Assembly (NCBI RefSeq): GCF_010119935.1
Contig: NZ_CP048209.1
Coordinates: 5,249,501 to 5,313,500, forward strand
Length of the DNA stretch: 64,000 nt
Source of the DNA: Paenibacillus lycopersici
GTDB taxonomy: Bacteria > Bacillota > Bacilli > Paenibacillales > Paenibacillaceae
Direction of reading: 5' to 3'
Below are positions 44,693 through 52,572 of the stretch, piece by piece (position 1 is the stretch's first letter; each line of letters starts with the position of its first letter). The notes beneath the pieces are model-generated. The model worked only from the letters and a program-made list of their open reading frames with translations. It searched no databases and was not told where the DNA came from. A program made the translations under genes and the position numbers.

Positions 44693-45784
44693 TTACCATT
44701 GCAGCACCTCCGCGATCTGCTGCAGCCGGCGCACGTACGTATGCTCGGTCAGCGTTCGCTTCAACCCGCGAAGCGCGATCGTTCTTCGGTCATCCTCGTG
44801 GCTCAGGTAATGCTCCAGCTTCGACCTCAGCTCGCCCGCGTCGGCATACGTCTCGATATCCGATCCGGGCGTGTAATAGTTCGGCAGGTCCTCGCGGCAG
44901 TCCGTCAGCTGCAGCGTGCCGCAGGCCGAGATTTCGTACGTGCGCGGGTTGATGGAACGCCCCGGCAGGTTCAGCACGTTCTTGTTGTCTTGGCCCACCT
45001 CGGTCGTCCGGTGCAAATTGATGACGATGCGGGCGCCGTTGTAATATTTGATCGATTCGTCGACAGGCAGCCAGCCGAGCCGGATGAACCGCTGCATCGT
45101 TTTGTAATGCTTCATTCGGTCCCACAGCCCGCCGGCGATAAACACTTTGCGGTTCTTGAGAAACGGCGCGAGCGCGTCGAACATCTCCACGCGGTTCCAG
45201 AACGCCTGGCCGATGAAGCAGACGTCGCTGCGGTACCGTTCCTCGACCGTCATCGGCTTGAAGCGGCCGTGGTCGACGGCCAGCGGCATATAAATCACCT
45301 CGGCGCAGCCCCGCTCCCGGTACATCGGAATCGTGCTCAGCTCATGCGTCAGCACGACGTCGTAGCGCGGCGCGATGTACATCGTGTCCGCCGTGACGTA
45401 AGGATCGTCGGCAAACCAAATAGCCGTCCGTATCCCAAGCGAACGAACGGCGTCGACCTGTTCCAAATGGTTGGCCGGGAAGACATGCAGCCCGTTCAGG
45501 ACCAGCACCCAATCCGGCCGGATAAGCGCGGCCTGTTCCGCCATCCGCGCAGGGTCCGCCACGTAGACGTCGCGGACGGTCAGCCGCAGCGCCTCGATCA
45601 CGCCTTGATCGATGCCCTCGAAGCCCTGCGGGATGTATAAGATGCGGCAATCCTTCCTCGGCGGCGCGGCCGGCTGCAAATGCCGGTACAAATACTCGCA
45701 GGCGCCGTCCCGCAAACCGTTCTCGTAACCTGAAGCGAATCCCGCCGCTGACGCCTTGGCGTTCGTTTGTCCCTTTGTCTGCAC
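44693..45784 (-). CDS. CgeB-family glycosyltransferase-like protein (first copy)
   Basis: A 363-residue protein with the short N-terminal motif AAGFASGYENGLRDGACEYL, then the CgeB core: IRTAIWFADDPYVTADTMYI, VIYMPLAVDHGRFKP, GQAFWNRVEMFDAL, IVINLHRTTEVGQ and INPRTYEISACGTLQLTD. I chose GTG at 45782-45784 after AGAGGTGGG; the longer frame extends into the control region. It is the first gene of the operon running down to 36869. Confidence 0.88.
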   Translation of the reverse strand: MQTKGQTNAKASAAGFASGYENGLRDGACEYLYRHLQPAAPPRKDCRILYIPQGFEGIDQGVIEALRLTVRDVYVADPARMAEQAALIRPDWVLVLNGLHVFPANHLEQVDAVRSLGIRTAIWFADDPYVTADTMYIAPRYDVVLTHELSTIPMYRERGCAEVIYMPLAVDHGRFKPMTVEERYRSDVCFIGQAFWNRVEMFDALAPFLKNRKVFIAGGLWDRMKHYKTMQRFIRLGWLPVDESIKYYNGARIVINLHRTTEVGQDNKNVLNLPGRSINPRTYEISACGTLQLTDCREDLPNYYTPGSDIETYADAGELRSKLEHYLSHEDDRRTIALRGLKRTLTEHTYVRRLQQIAEVLQW

Positions 45785-46087
45785 AGTCCCACCTCTGGAG
45801 TCATCGTTTCTTCTGTCACCATTTATATGCGAATGACAGGCAAGGCTCTTGGTCACTTGTCCGCGCGGGAAGCAAAATTGGCTGATGACCCCCCAAGGCG
45901 AACGTACGCCCGCGCGGCCTGCGCCCATGTTCGGATCCGCTGGGCGGCATGATGCGGGGGACGGGGATATTTTCAAAAAAACCAGTATATTTCCGGTCGC
46001 GCGATCACATATTAAAAGAGGCAATCGAAACGCCGGCGCCGTGCTTGCGGCGGCGTTTGCCGTGTTTCAAAGTGAGCGAAGGAGGGC
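45785..46087. other. Divergent control region between the CgeB operon and ydjO
   Basis: No gene is visible. It must hold promoters for both directions. A stem AAACGCCG (46028-46035) with CGGCGTTT (46050-46057) lies in the ydjO leader 30 bp before its start. On the minus strand GCATATAAATGG lies about 45 bp before the CgeB start, a possible -10. I cannot assign a sigma factor with confidence. Confidence 0.4.
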
Positions 46088-46300
46088 TTGATCATTCATT
46101 TCTCTAAGAAGCAGGCGGAGCCGATTCCGGAAGAAGACACGCCGATCTGGACATGTACGAACGACAGCTGCACGTGTTGGATGCGAAGCGATTTCTCGTT
46201 CGGGGAGCACCCGAGCTGCCCGATCTGCCATTCCAGCATGACGAGCGACATCAAAAGCCTGCCGGTCTTGACGAACGGCACCAAGCGAGGCTTTCAATAG
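46088..46300 (+). CDS. ydjO: YdjO-like cold-inducible zinc-ribbon protein
   Basis: A 70-residue protein with EPIPEEDTPIWTC, then C-x4-C (CTNDSC) and CPIC, spaced as a zinc ribbon, and ending near SLPVLTNG. Length and motifs match Bacillus YdjO. The start is TTG at 46088; AAGGAGG ends only 2 nt before it, which is short and could mean a modest translation rate. Confidence 0.85.
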   Translation: MIIHFSKKQAEPIPEEDTPIWTCTNDSCTCWMRSDFSFGEHPSCPICHSSMTSDIKSLPVLTNGTKRGFQ

Positions 46301-46351
46301 CTTCCAGGCAGGGCTTTCAATAAGACAGGCTAAGATGGCTGGCAGTGCATC

Positions 46352-46400
46352 AAAAAAAGCTTTCCAATCCGTCGTTCGCGGCGGCCGGAAAGCTTTTTTC
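46352..46400. terminator. Bidirectional terminator after ydjO
   Basis: AAGCTTTCC (46357-46365) pairs with GGAAAGCTT with seven A before and six T after. It also argues that the kinase-like gene downstream begins after 46400. Two copies of GGCTTTCAATA lie just before it. Confidence 0.9.
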
Positions 46401-46506
46401 GTTATGGGCGGGTAAGACGGCAGGCGCGGGGCTGCGGGCACGGCAGCACGCAGGAAGGATATGGAGGCTCCGAAACGAATACATACCCGTAGACGCGAAG
46501 AAAGAG

Positions 46507-47013
46507 GTGGTAGCGATCCGAATTCATATTATCGGCGGCTCCGGCAGCGGCAAGTCCTACTGCGCGGCGCTGCTTGGCGAGAAACTGGGCATCGCGCATT
46601 ACGACTTGGACGACATTCATTGGGATCCCCGATCGGACGAGTACGGCGTCAAGGCGCCCGAAGCCGAGCGGGACCGCCGGCTGCTGGACATCGTCGGCCG
46701 CGACGCATGGATCGTCGAAGGGGTATACCGCTCGTGGGCAGAGCCGAGCTTTGCCGCCTCCGACCGCATCATCGTGCTGATGACGCCGCTTCACGTCCAG
46801 GAAGAGCGCATCTGGAAGCGCTACGAGGAACGCGTCTCGGGCGCCGTGCCGGGCAAGAAGCGCGAGACGTACGAGGGCATTGTCAACCTGCTTGCCTGGA
46901 ATCGCGATTATAACGAGACGAAGCTGCCCCATCTGCTCCGAAACTGGGCGTATGCGGACAAGATGCTTCTCGTGCACGATAATCGGGACGTTCTCGGCTT
47001 ATTCGAGCCATGA
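46507..47013 (+). CDS. P-loop NTPase/kinase-like protein (FlaR/adenylate-kinase-like)
   Basis: About 168 residues: Walker A IIGGSGSGKSYCAALL, then YDLDDIHWDPRSDEYG, WIVEGVYRSWAEPSF and IIVLMTPLHVQEERIWKRYE. This pattern is that of small AAA/shikimate-kinase-like proteins often named topology modulators (FlaR). The start is uncertain: GTG 46507 is the best in-frame codon near the P-loop, with only a weak AAGAAAGAG before it; the frame extends up to 46345 through the terminator. Function unknown. Confidence 0.75.
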   Translation: MVAIRIHIIGGSGSGKSYCAALLGEKLGIAHYDLDDIHWDPRSDEYGVKAPEAERDRRLLDIVGRDAWIVEGVYRSWAEPSFAASDRIIVLMTPLHVQEERIWKRYEERVSGAVPGKKRETYEGIVNLLAWNRDYNETKLPHLLRNWAYADKMLLVHDNRDVLGLFEP

Positions 47014-47023
47014 TGACGATGGA

Positions 47024-47053
47024 TTGACACCCCTCCCATGATTTGGATAAGAT
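47024..47053 (+). promoter_or_regulatory. Probable promoter of the phosphotransferase gene
   Basis: A perfect TTGACA (47024-47029) is followed after 18 nt by TAAGAT. The leader to the start codon is about 160 nt long and contains CGCAAAT/ATTTGCG (47145 and 47174), which could pair. Confidence 0.55.
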
Positions 47054-47214
47054 CGATAAGAACGCATACGCGCGTATTCACGCTAGAAAAGAGGCATCTG
47101 TATGTCACCAGGCCCGAATTTCATTAAGTTGAGGAATTAAACCGCAAATTTCGGATCGATCCCCGCCGGGATTATTTGCGTTGTCATCAACTCATGAAAC
47201 GGAGGCTTTTTGCT

Positions 47215-48252
47215 ATGCTTATTTCGCCGCTCTCGCCAGAAACGCTGCAAAGCGCGATGCGCTTGTACCATCATGATTCCGCCGACGGCCAAGCCGCGTT
47301 CATCGGCGGTTCGCAAAATCTCGTCTATGCGTATGCGCATGGCGGCCGCGACTATATCCTGCGATTAACGCCATGCGCCAACCGCTCGGAATCGCTCGTC
47401 CGGAGCGAGCTGGATTGGATCGTTTATCTTGCCAGCAACGAGATCCCGGTGTCGGCACCGATCCCCGCCATCAACGGCGGCTGGACCGAAGTCATTCGAA
47501 CCGCGCAAGGCGATTACGTCTGCGTTTCGTTCGAGAAGGCCCCGGGACGGCAAGTCCATTACCCGGAATGTCTGCAGGACAATAGCCTCTACGAACGGCT
47601 TGGCCGACTGACGGGCAAGCTGCACGCGCTGGCTCGAACGTACTCGCCTCCGAAACATGCGGTCCGGAGACATGATTGGCAGCGGAACTGGTTCCTGCGG
47701 CATCTCGATCTGCTGCCCGCCTCACAGACCGTCGTTCGCGAAAGCTGTCTGGAACTGTTCGAGTCGATCCGCGCCTTGCCAACCGCATCTCAGGCGTACG
47801 GGATCATCCACGGCGATATCGGCGTAGGCAATTTCACGGTGGACGAGCGCGGGACGGTGACGCTGTTCGATTTTGACGAGGCCCAGTACAGCTGGTTTGT
47901 CGAAGACATTGCGATTCAGCTGTATTACTTGGTTTACGTATTCGGCGACGCAGACGACGGAATGGCGCTGCGGGAGGAACAAGCCGGCCGGTTCATGGCG
48001 CATTTTATGAAGGGGTATCGGCTCGAGCACGACCTGGACGCGTATTGGTTGCGCCGCATTCCGCTGTTTCTGAGGCTCAGGGAGCTTATCGTCTACGTCG
48101 GTTCGTTCCGCGATTGGGACGGCGACGAGACCTTCTCCGGCTCAGGCAATCCATGGCTGATCGACTGGATTGCGGAGAGCAGACGCAGAATCGAGAACCG
48201 CGTCCCGATTGTGGATATTTGGACGGACCGCACGGACTTCATGGACAAATAG
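47215..48252 (+). CDS. APH/CotS-like phosphotransferase
   Basis: A 345-residue protein of the aminoglycoside-phosphotransferase fold: FIGGSQNLVYAYAHGGRDYI, RLGRLTGKLHALAR, catalytic IIHGDIGVGNFTV and metal-binding LFDFDEAQYSWFVEDIAIQL. The family includes homoserine/choline-type kinases and the spore coat kinases CotS and CotI; substrate here is unknown. I chose ATG 47215 because CGGAGG lies 9 nt upstream. Confidence 0.88.
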   Translation: MLISPLSPETLQSAMRLYHHDSADGQAAFIGGSQNLVYAYAHGGRDYILRLTPCANRSESLVRSELDWIVYLASNEIPVSAPIPAINGGWTEVIRTAQGDYVCVSFEKAPGRQVHYPECLQDNSLYERLGRLTGKLHALARTYSPPKHAVRRHDWQRNWFLRHLDLLPASQTVVRESCLELFESIRALPTASQAYGIIHGDIGVGNFTVDERGTVTLFDFDEAQYSWFVEDIAIQLYYLVYVFGDADDGMALREEQAGRFMAHFMKGYRLEHDLDAYWLRRIPLFLRLRELIVYVGSFRDWDGDETFSGSGNPWLIDWIAESRRRIENRVPIVDIWTDRTDFMDK

Positions 48253-48288
48253 ACCTTCAAACTCAGATCGCATGACCCGCTAGCCCTG

Positions 48289-48327
48289 AGGCTGTTCTCG
48301 TCTTCCTATGGACGGGGGCGGCCTTTT
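48289..48327 (+). terminator. Terminator after the phosphotransferase gene
   Basis: GAGGCTGTTCTCGTC pairs imperfectly with GACGGGGGCGGCC, followed by TTTTGTCG. Confidence 0.65.
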
Positions 48328-48371
48328 GTCGTTCGTACTTCTTTAAGTTATGGCATTTATGCAAAAAGACG

Positions 48372-48426
48372 TTGACGAAAGTTACCAACGGTTATATTAT
48401 AACCATAGGTTAGTAACCATTGGTTA
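48372..48426 (+). promoter_or_regulatory. Promoter embraced by three copies of a TAACC-N3-GGTTA palindrome
   Basis: TTGACG (48372-48377), a 17-nt spacer and TATTAT (48395-48400) form a good promoter. A 13-bp palindrome occurs at 48382-48394 (TTACCAACGGTTA), 48400-48412 (TAACCATAGGTTA) and 48414-48426 (TAACCATTGGTTA), one in the spacer and two after the -10. This is a repressor-type layout. No regulator gene is adjacent. Confidence 0.8.
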
Positions 48427-48453
48427 TAATATAATTCAAGGAGGGCTTGCTCA

Positions 48454-48564
48454 ATGAGTTTCATTGTATTCATGCTGCTGTTCACGGTCGTATGCGGACT
48501 GCTCGACGCCCGCGTCGGCAAGGCGCCGAAAGGCCGGCATTCCGGCACGAGGGAGGCGCGCTGA
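48454..48564 (+). CDS. 36-residue small membrane peptide
   Basis: An ORF from ATG 48454, 5 nt after AAGGAGGG, to TGA 48562-48564: a hydrophobic N-half (MSFIVFMLLFTVVCGLLDAR) and a basic Gly/Arg tail (GKAPKGRHSGTREAR). Its stop overlaps the next start as TGATG, so it is translated ahead of the membrane protein gene, perhaps as a leader or partner peptide. Confidence 0.6.
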   Translation: MSFIVFMLLFTVVCGLLDARVGKAPKGRHSGTREAR

Positions 48565-49148
48565 TGTTCGCGGGACATTTCGGTTTGGCCGCGGCCGTGA
48601 AGGCGGCGGATAAGCGTACGCCGGTATGGACGCTGATGCTCGGCACGCAGCTGCTGGACGTGCTGTTCGTACCGTTCCTGCTGACCGGGCAGGAAACGAT
48701 CGAATCGGCCGAGGACGGCGTCGGCGGCTATGGCGGCAGTCTCATCCATGCGGACTATACGCATTCGCTTGCCGGCGCCCTGATTATCGCATTGCTTGCC
48801 GCATGGGCGGGACGGCGCTTCTGGGGCAGGCGCTCCGGCGCCATTATCGGGCTCGTCGTATTCAGCCATTGGCTGCTCGATCTCCTCGTCCATCGCCCCG
48901 ACCTGCCGATCCTTCCGGGCAATCTCGGAGATCTTCCGCTGCTTGGCTTCGGCCTGTGGGCGCATCCCGCGATCAGCGCCGCGCTGGAAGCCGCGCTAAT
49001 CGCCGGCGGATTCCTGCTCTACGGCCGCTCCGTCCTTGCCAGCTCCAAGGCGGCCGGCGGCGCAGCCGGTACGGTCTCGGCTTACTTGGCCGCGGCCGTC
49101 ATGGGGCTTCTGCTGCTCGGCTCGCTGCTGAGCGACATGATGGGTTAG
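48564..49148 (+). CDS. Multi-pass membrane protein, possible YdjM-like membrane-bound hydrolase
   Basis: A 194-residue protein with about five hydrophobic segments. Conserved-looking polar residues lie at helix ends (MFAGHFGLAAAV, HADYTHSLAG, FSHWLLDLLVHRPDLP), a His/Asp pattern typical of YdjM-type putative metal-dependent membrane hydrolases. ATG 48564 is coupled to the small peptide gene by TGATG. Probably controlled by the TAACC-N3-GGTTA operators. A tandem repeat begins right after its stop. Confidence 0.78.
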   Translation: MFAGHFGLAAAVKAADKRTPVWTLMLGTQLLDVLFVPFLLTGQETIESAEDGVGGYGGSLIHADYTHSLAGALIIALLAAWAGRRFWGRRSGAIIGLVVFSHWLLDLLVHRPDLPILPGNLGDLPLLGFGLWAHPAISAALEAALIAGGFLLYGRSVLASSKAAGGAAGTVSAYLAAAVMGLLLLGSLLSDMMG

Positions 49149-49149
49149 G

Positions 49150-49400
49150 CAGGGAACGGGACGTCATCAGGCGGCGGACGCCCGTTCCGGCGGCGCTTGT
49201 TCTGGGGCCGGGGCGTTTGTCCGGCGGCGTAAAGCCCGTTCAAGGGGCGTTCGTGCAGGTGGATACGCCCATTCCGGCGGTGCTTGTCCCGGGGCCGGGC
49301 GTTTGTCCGGCGGCGCAAGCCCGTCAAGCGGCGTTCGTGCAGGTGGATACGCCCGTTCCGGCGGCGGTCGTCCGTTCAAGCATCGTTCGTGCCGTGGCGT
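49150..49400. repeat. 84-87-bp tandem repeat after the membrane protein gene
   Basis: CGGCGGYGCTTGT-type starts at 49188 and 49275, and a related start at 49359, giving 87- and 84-bp spacings with 85-90 per cent identity by eye. Shorter GTCCGGCGGC motifs recur inside. Apparent frames across it are open in several phases and do not look like genes. With the terminator at 49459 it fills the 355-bp gap. Confidence 0.82.
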
Positions 49401-49458
49401 ACGTCCGCGCCGGCGGCTCGTTGTCCGTTCGCAGCCTGTCCGATTTCACGCCGTAAGG

Positions 49459-49490
49459 GCGCCCGAAGCTCGAACGCTGCTTCGGGCGCT
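49459..49490 (-). terminator. Terminator of the four-small-protein operon
   Basis: GCGCCCGAAGC pairs with GCTTCGGGCGC around a short loop. It lies 14 bp after the minus-strand stop at 49504. Confidence 0.7.
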
Positions 49491-49503
49491 TCGTTCCGCT
49501 GCC

Positions 49504-49794
49504 TTATCCGTTCTGCTGCTCGTACGCGATTTGATGGCCATCCTCGAAGCCTTTGGCGAAGCCGAGGTTGTAGCCTTGGTTGTAGGCGGCGTCGAACGCC
49601 TGATTGTAGCCGGCATTCCCTTGCGTCCGGCGCGTCCGCTGCTTGCGGCGCTGCAGGGCGTTACTGCCGCGGGAGGTTCTGCTGCCACGGGAGGACTTGG
49701 TCCGTTTGCCCTGCTGCCGCGGCTTCGCGCTGCTCCTGCGTTTCGATCCCGCTGCTTTGCGCCGTTGATTCGCCTTTACGGCCGCTGCGACCAT
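49504..49794 (-). CDS. Arg/Lys-rich small protein ending in a GYxxGxxxG motif
   Basis: A 96-residue protein. The first 60 residues are a strongly basic low-complexity stretch (NQRRKAAGSKRRSSAKPRQQ and similar); the end is AGYNQAFDAAYNQGYNLGFA plus KGFEDGHQIAYEQ. The same Gly/aromatic motif follows Arg-rich stretches at the N-termini of several glycosyltransferases in this locus, so this looks like the isolated targeting segment. ATG 49794 follows AAAGGAGG and overlaps the upstream gene by 19 nt. Confidence 0.8.
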   Translation of the reverse strand: MVAAAVKANQRRKAAGSKRRSSAKPRQQGKRTKSSRGSRTSRGSNALQRRKQRTRRTQGNAGYNQAFDAAYNQGYNLGFAKGFEDGHQIAYEQQNG

Positions 49795-50123
49795 TTCGGT
49801 TTCCTCCTTTGCACGCCGGCGGCGCTCCGCCGGAGCCCGCCGTTGACTTGCCGGCTCAGCCATGGTTTGGCCGCCGGGTTGACTGTCGGCTTCCCTGTTC
49901 TTCGCTGCGCCGGCCGGCGCTCCATGGCGCGCACCATCCCGTTGAGCGAATGCTGCATCGCCGCGAGCGATTTCAGATTGCGCCGGATGGACATGGCCAG
50001 GCCGGGGTCGATCCGCGCCATGTCTCCCACGCTCTCCAAAATCCGGGCGACGGCCGTCTGGCTGCGGGAGAGCGCGCCGAGCAGTGCGATGCGCGCTTCG
50101 CGCTCTAGCCGGTTCCGGTCCAC
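49776..50123 (-). CDS. Small protein with helical N-half and basic C-half, unknown
   Basis: A 115-residue protein. Residues 1-68 are predicted helical (REARIALLGALSRSQTAVAR, then SIRRNLKSLAAMQHSLNGMV) and the rest is basic (RRPAQRRTGKP, RRKPKWSQRP). I do not recognise it. The GTG start shares one nucleotide with the upstream stop (TAGTG), and the end overlaps the next gene, showing tight coupling in a four-gene unit. Confidence 0.7.
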   Translation of the reverse strand: MDRNRLEREARIALLGALSRSQTAVARILESVGDMARIDPGLAMSIRRNLKSLAAMQHSLNGMVRAMERRPAQRRTGKPTVNPAAKPWLSRQVNGGLRRSAAGVQRRKPKWSQRP

Positions 50124-50461
50124 TACCCTTTATCCCCCATATCGAAAGAGCCGCCGAGCATGCCTTCGAATCCGCCCCCCGAATCGTTCTCCTGATGATT
50201 CAGCACGGCCTTCAACACGCTCGTCAATCCCATGTTGAGCTTCGTCAGTCCGTCGATGACTTCGACCATCTGATCATGCACCTTAAGCGTCGCCTTCAAA
50301 TGCTCCTGCTGATCAGCGAACGCGTCCGGCGTCACATGGTTGATCATCCATGACCGCACCTTCTCGGCCTCCAGCGCCTTCGCCTCCAGAATCATCGCCA
50401 AGTTCCACTGCAGCTTGGCGGAGGCATCCAGCATTTTGACATATGCCGTTTCCCGACTCAT
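50123..50461 (-). CDS. Small all-helical protein, unknown
   Basis: A 112-residue protein with long amphipathic helices (TAYVKMLDASAKLQWNLAMI, AFADQQEHLKATLKVHDQMV, VIDGLTKLNMGLTSVLKAV) and a Gly/Asp-rich acidic end. No signal peptide. I do not recognise the family; it could form a bundle with its neighbours. GGAAGGGAG precedes the ATG. Confidence 0.72.
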   Translation of the reverse strand: MSRETAYVKMLDASAKLQWNLAMILEAKALEAEKVRSWMINHVTPDAFADQQEHLKATLKVHDQMVEVIDGLTKLNMGLTSVLKAVLNHQENDSGGGFEGMLGGSFDMGDKG

Positions 50462-50485
50462 GAACCGATGCTCCCTTCCTCCGCC

Positions 50486-50773
50486 TTACTCCTCGTCTTC
50501 GACCGCGAATTCCTTCATGACCGCAGCAAGGGTCACCGCAAGCGATTCCTGAAGCTCGGCAATGCTGTTCAAATAAGCGACGACGCTGCCCGTCACCGCT
50601 CTGGAATTGTCCATCAAATCTTCAAAGCCGCCGAAACCGGGGTGCTGGTCGGGCAGCGCATGAACGAGCTGCGCCATTCTGACGGCGACATGGCGCTTGC
50701 CTTCCAGAATACGCGACAGCTGCTCATGAGAATGAGACATATGCTCGATCATTTCGGTGACGATGTGCTGCAT
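50486..50773 (-). CDS. Small all-helical His-rich protein, unknown
   Basis: A 95-residue protein, first of the four-gene unit: HIVTEMIEHMSHSHEQLSRI, EGKRHVAVRMAQLVHALPDQ and YLNSIAELQESLAVTLAAVM. Acidic C-terminus. TAGGAGG lies 8 nt before ATG. Size and helical character match the next gene, suggesting partners. Function unknown. Confidence 0.72.
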   Translation of the reverse strand: MQHIVTEMIEHMSHSHEQLSRILEGKRHVAVRMAQLVHALPDQHPGFGGFEDLMDNSRAVTGSVVAYLNSIAELQESLAVTLAAVMKEFAVEDEE

Positions 50774-50929
50774 GACGCCGTCCTCCTAACCCATATTCTT
50801 GCCGGCGACGAGATGTCCGGCCGCGCGATCGGACACGCGGCATTCATCGCGCGTTCAGTCACTATCAGCATATGCGCGGCAGCCGCAGCGCGGCACAACC
50901 GAACCGGCGCCAAAGCAAATCCGCAGCGC

Positions 50930-51195
50930 GTGCGAGGCTCGCCAAGCGGAGGCGCTGCTTTGGCGCTGCTTTGGCGCGGCTTTGGCGCGGCCTTAGCGCG
51001 GACTTGAAGCAGCCTTCAGGCGGCCTCGGCGCGGCTCGCGCGGCTTTGGCGCCGCCGGCGAGGCGGAGCCGCCGCCACTTCGCGGTCGAAGCACCGCTCA
51101 ACCGCAGCCCAGCCGCAGCGCGGCAGAAGCGCGGCGCGGCTCTGGCGCGGCTCTGGCGCGGCTCTGGCGCGGCTCTGGCGCGGCACCGCCTTGGC
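50930..51195. repeat. 11-12-bp GC-rich repeats after the GT2 gene
   Basis: A block of TTTGGCGCGGC-type units (50957-51000) and a block of four 11-bp CGGCTCTGGCG units (51135-51182). They lie directly 3' of the minus-strand GT2 stop at 51200. The remainder of 50774-51199 is GC-rich and shows no convincing gene; it must also contain the promoter of the four-small-protein unit. Confidence 0.82.
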
Positions 51196-51199
51196 GCCG

Positions 51200-52531
51200 C
51201 TACAAATGCTCCGCCACGCGCGCGGGCGCGATGACGGGCAAGCCTTCGCCCAACCGCCCGATCTGGTCGGCGGTCATGGGAGCGCCCTGGCGCAGCTGCA
51301 AGCCCCACGCTTCCGCCGCCTTGACGCTCGACAAGCGGCGCCGGACGCCGCTCTCCGCCATATATATGGCGCCATCGGCTTCCCAAATCCGCGGCTGCGC
51401 GTGCCAAGCCGCTTCAACTTCCGCCGCCGCGATCGGCTCCCCCGCCGGCCAGCGGCGGATGTCGATCTGCGACAGGCGCAAGGCGGGGAGCCTCGTCACG
51501 CCGGCGATCGGCCTGCGCGCGCCTCCCTCGATCCAATACCGCGTCTCCGTTACGCCGCGGACGACGACGCCCTGCGGATAGAAGGACGTCTCCCCTTGCG
51601 CCGGCTCGCCGCCGCCGCGGCTGCGGACGGCATGAATCAAATCGTGGGGATTGCCCCATTTGTCCATATAGACATGCTCGTTATGCGCGTTCACTTCCGG
51701 AAGCTGGCTGCCGAGCGCCTTCATGCTCACGCTGCCGAAGTGATGAATGAACGTATCGCGCGCAATGACGAGAGCATAGCCCTGCAGGCGGACGCGGATA
51801 TTGAAGTCGTCGTCCTCGAAGTTGCCGATTTCGTAGCCTTCGTCCAGGTATCCCGTCCGCTCCCACAGCTCGCGCCGGAACAGCAGGCAGAAGCCCGGCA
51901 GCCGGTCGGTCCGCTGCCACTTGGCCGGATCGCTGTAATTGAACCGCTTGGCGAACGGCAGGATGCCCGCCTCGTCGGTGTACGGCACCTCGATGCGCTG
52001 GTCGCCGCTGATGTAATTCGTCACGGGGCCGACCATGCCGATGCCCGGATCGCTGTTCAGGCAGGCAAGCATATTGTCCAGCCAGCGCGGCGTGACGATC
52101 GTATCGTTGTTGAGCAGCAGCAGCGTCGTCCCTTTAGCCATCATCAGGCCGACGTTGGTCGCGCCCGCGAAGCCGCGGTTCCGCTCCAGAATCCGGTAGC
52201 GCACGACGCCGCCGACCGTCCGCAGATAATCGGCCGTGCCGTCCGTCGACGCGTTGTCGACGACGATGATTTCGTACGGCGAAGGCGTGTATTCGCCGAT
52301 GCTCGCAAGACATTTCTTTAAGTAATCGAGCTGGTTGTAGCTCGGAATGATGATGCTCGTGCCTTCAAAATGCAGCCCGAAGCTTTCCATTCCCGCGCGG
52401 ACTCCCTCTTGGTGCCCTGCCGCCAAGCCCGCGTCGAAACCGCCGCCGGCCCGGATCGGACGGCTTTGGCGCCGGCGGCGCAAGCGCGGCCGAAGCGGCT
52501 TTACGCGCCGGGAGCGCATGTGCTTCCTCAT
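51200..52531 (-). CDS. GT2 glycosyltransferase with Arg-rich N-terminus and C-terminal repeat modules
   Basis: A 443-residue protein. The basic leader (RRVKPLRPRLRRRRQSRPIR) is followed by GFDAGLAAGHQEGVRAGM. The GT-A domain (about 58-300) has TSIIIPSYNQLDYLKKCLAS, IIVVDNASTDGTADYL, LLLLNNDTIVTPRWLD and YEIGNFEDDDFNIRVRLQGY, the rhamnosyl-/galactofuranosyl-transferase type. The C-terminal 110 residues contain two copies of a short module (ETRYWIEGGARRPIAGVTRL; AIYMAESGVRRRLSSVKAAE) shared with the GT4 at 41779-43317. AAGGAGTGGAG precedes ATG. Confidence 0.9.
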   Translation of the reverse strand: MRKHMRSRRVKPLRPRLRRRRQSRPIRAGGGFDAGLAAGHQEGVRAGMESFGLHFEGTSIIIPSYNQLDYLKKCLASIGEYTPSPYEIIVVDNASTDGTADYLRTVGGVVRYRILERNRGFAGATNVGLMMAKGTTLLLLNNDTIVTPRWLDNMLACLNSDPGIGMVGPVTNYISGDQRIEVPYTDEAGILPFAKRFNYSDPAKWQRTDRLPGFCLLFRRELWERTGYLDEGYEIGNFEDDDFNIRVRLQGYALVIARDTFIHHFGSVSMKALGSQLPEVNAHNEHVYMDKWGNPHDLIHAVRSRGGGEPAQGETSFYPQGVVVRGVTETRYWIEGGARRPIAGVTRLPALRLSQIDIRRWPAGEPIAAAEVEAAWHAQPRIWEADGAIYMAESGVRRRLSSVKAAEAWGLQLRQGAPMTADQIGRLGEGLPVIAPARVAEHL

Positions 52532-52572
52532 TCCACTCCACTCCTTCTCTGCTTGCCGGCTCGCGGAGTCGG

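Noticed and set aside
46345-46506. N-terminal extension of the P-loop protein
   Set aside because: It would start before the strong terminator at 46352-46400 and adds no recognisable sequence.
50865-51407. Arg/Ala-rich minus-strand frame across the GC repeats
   Set aside because: Repeat-driven composition and overlap with the GT2 C-terminus in another frame.
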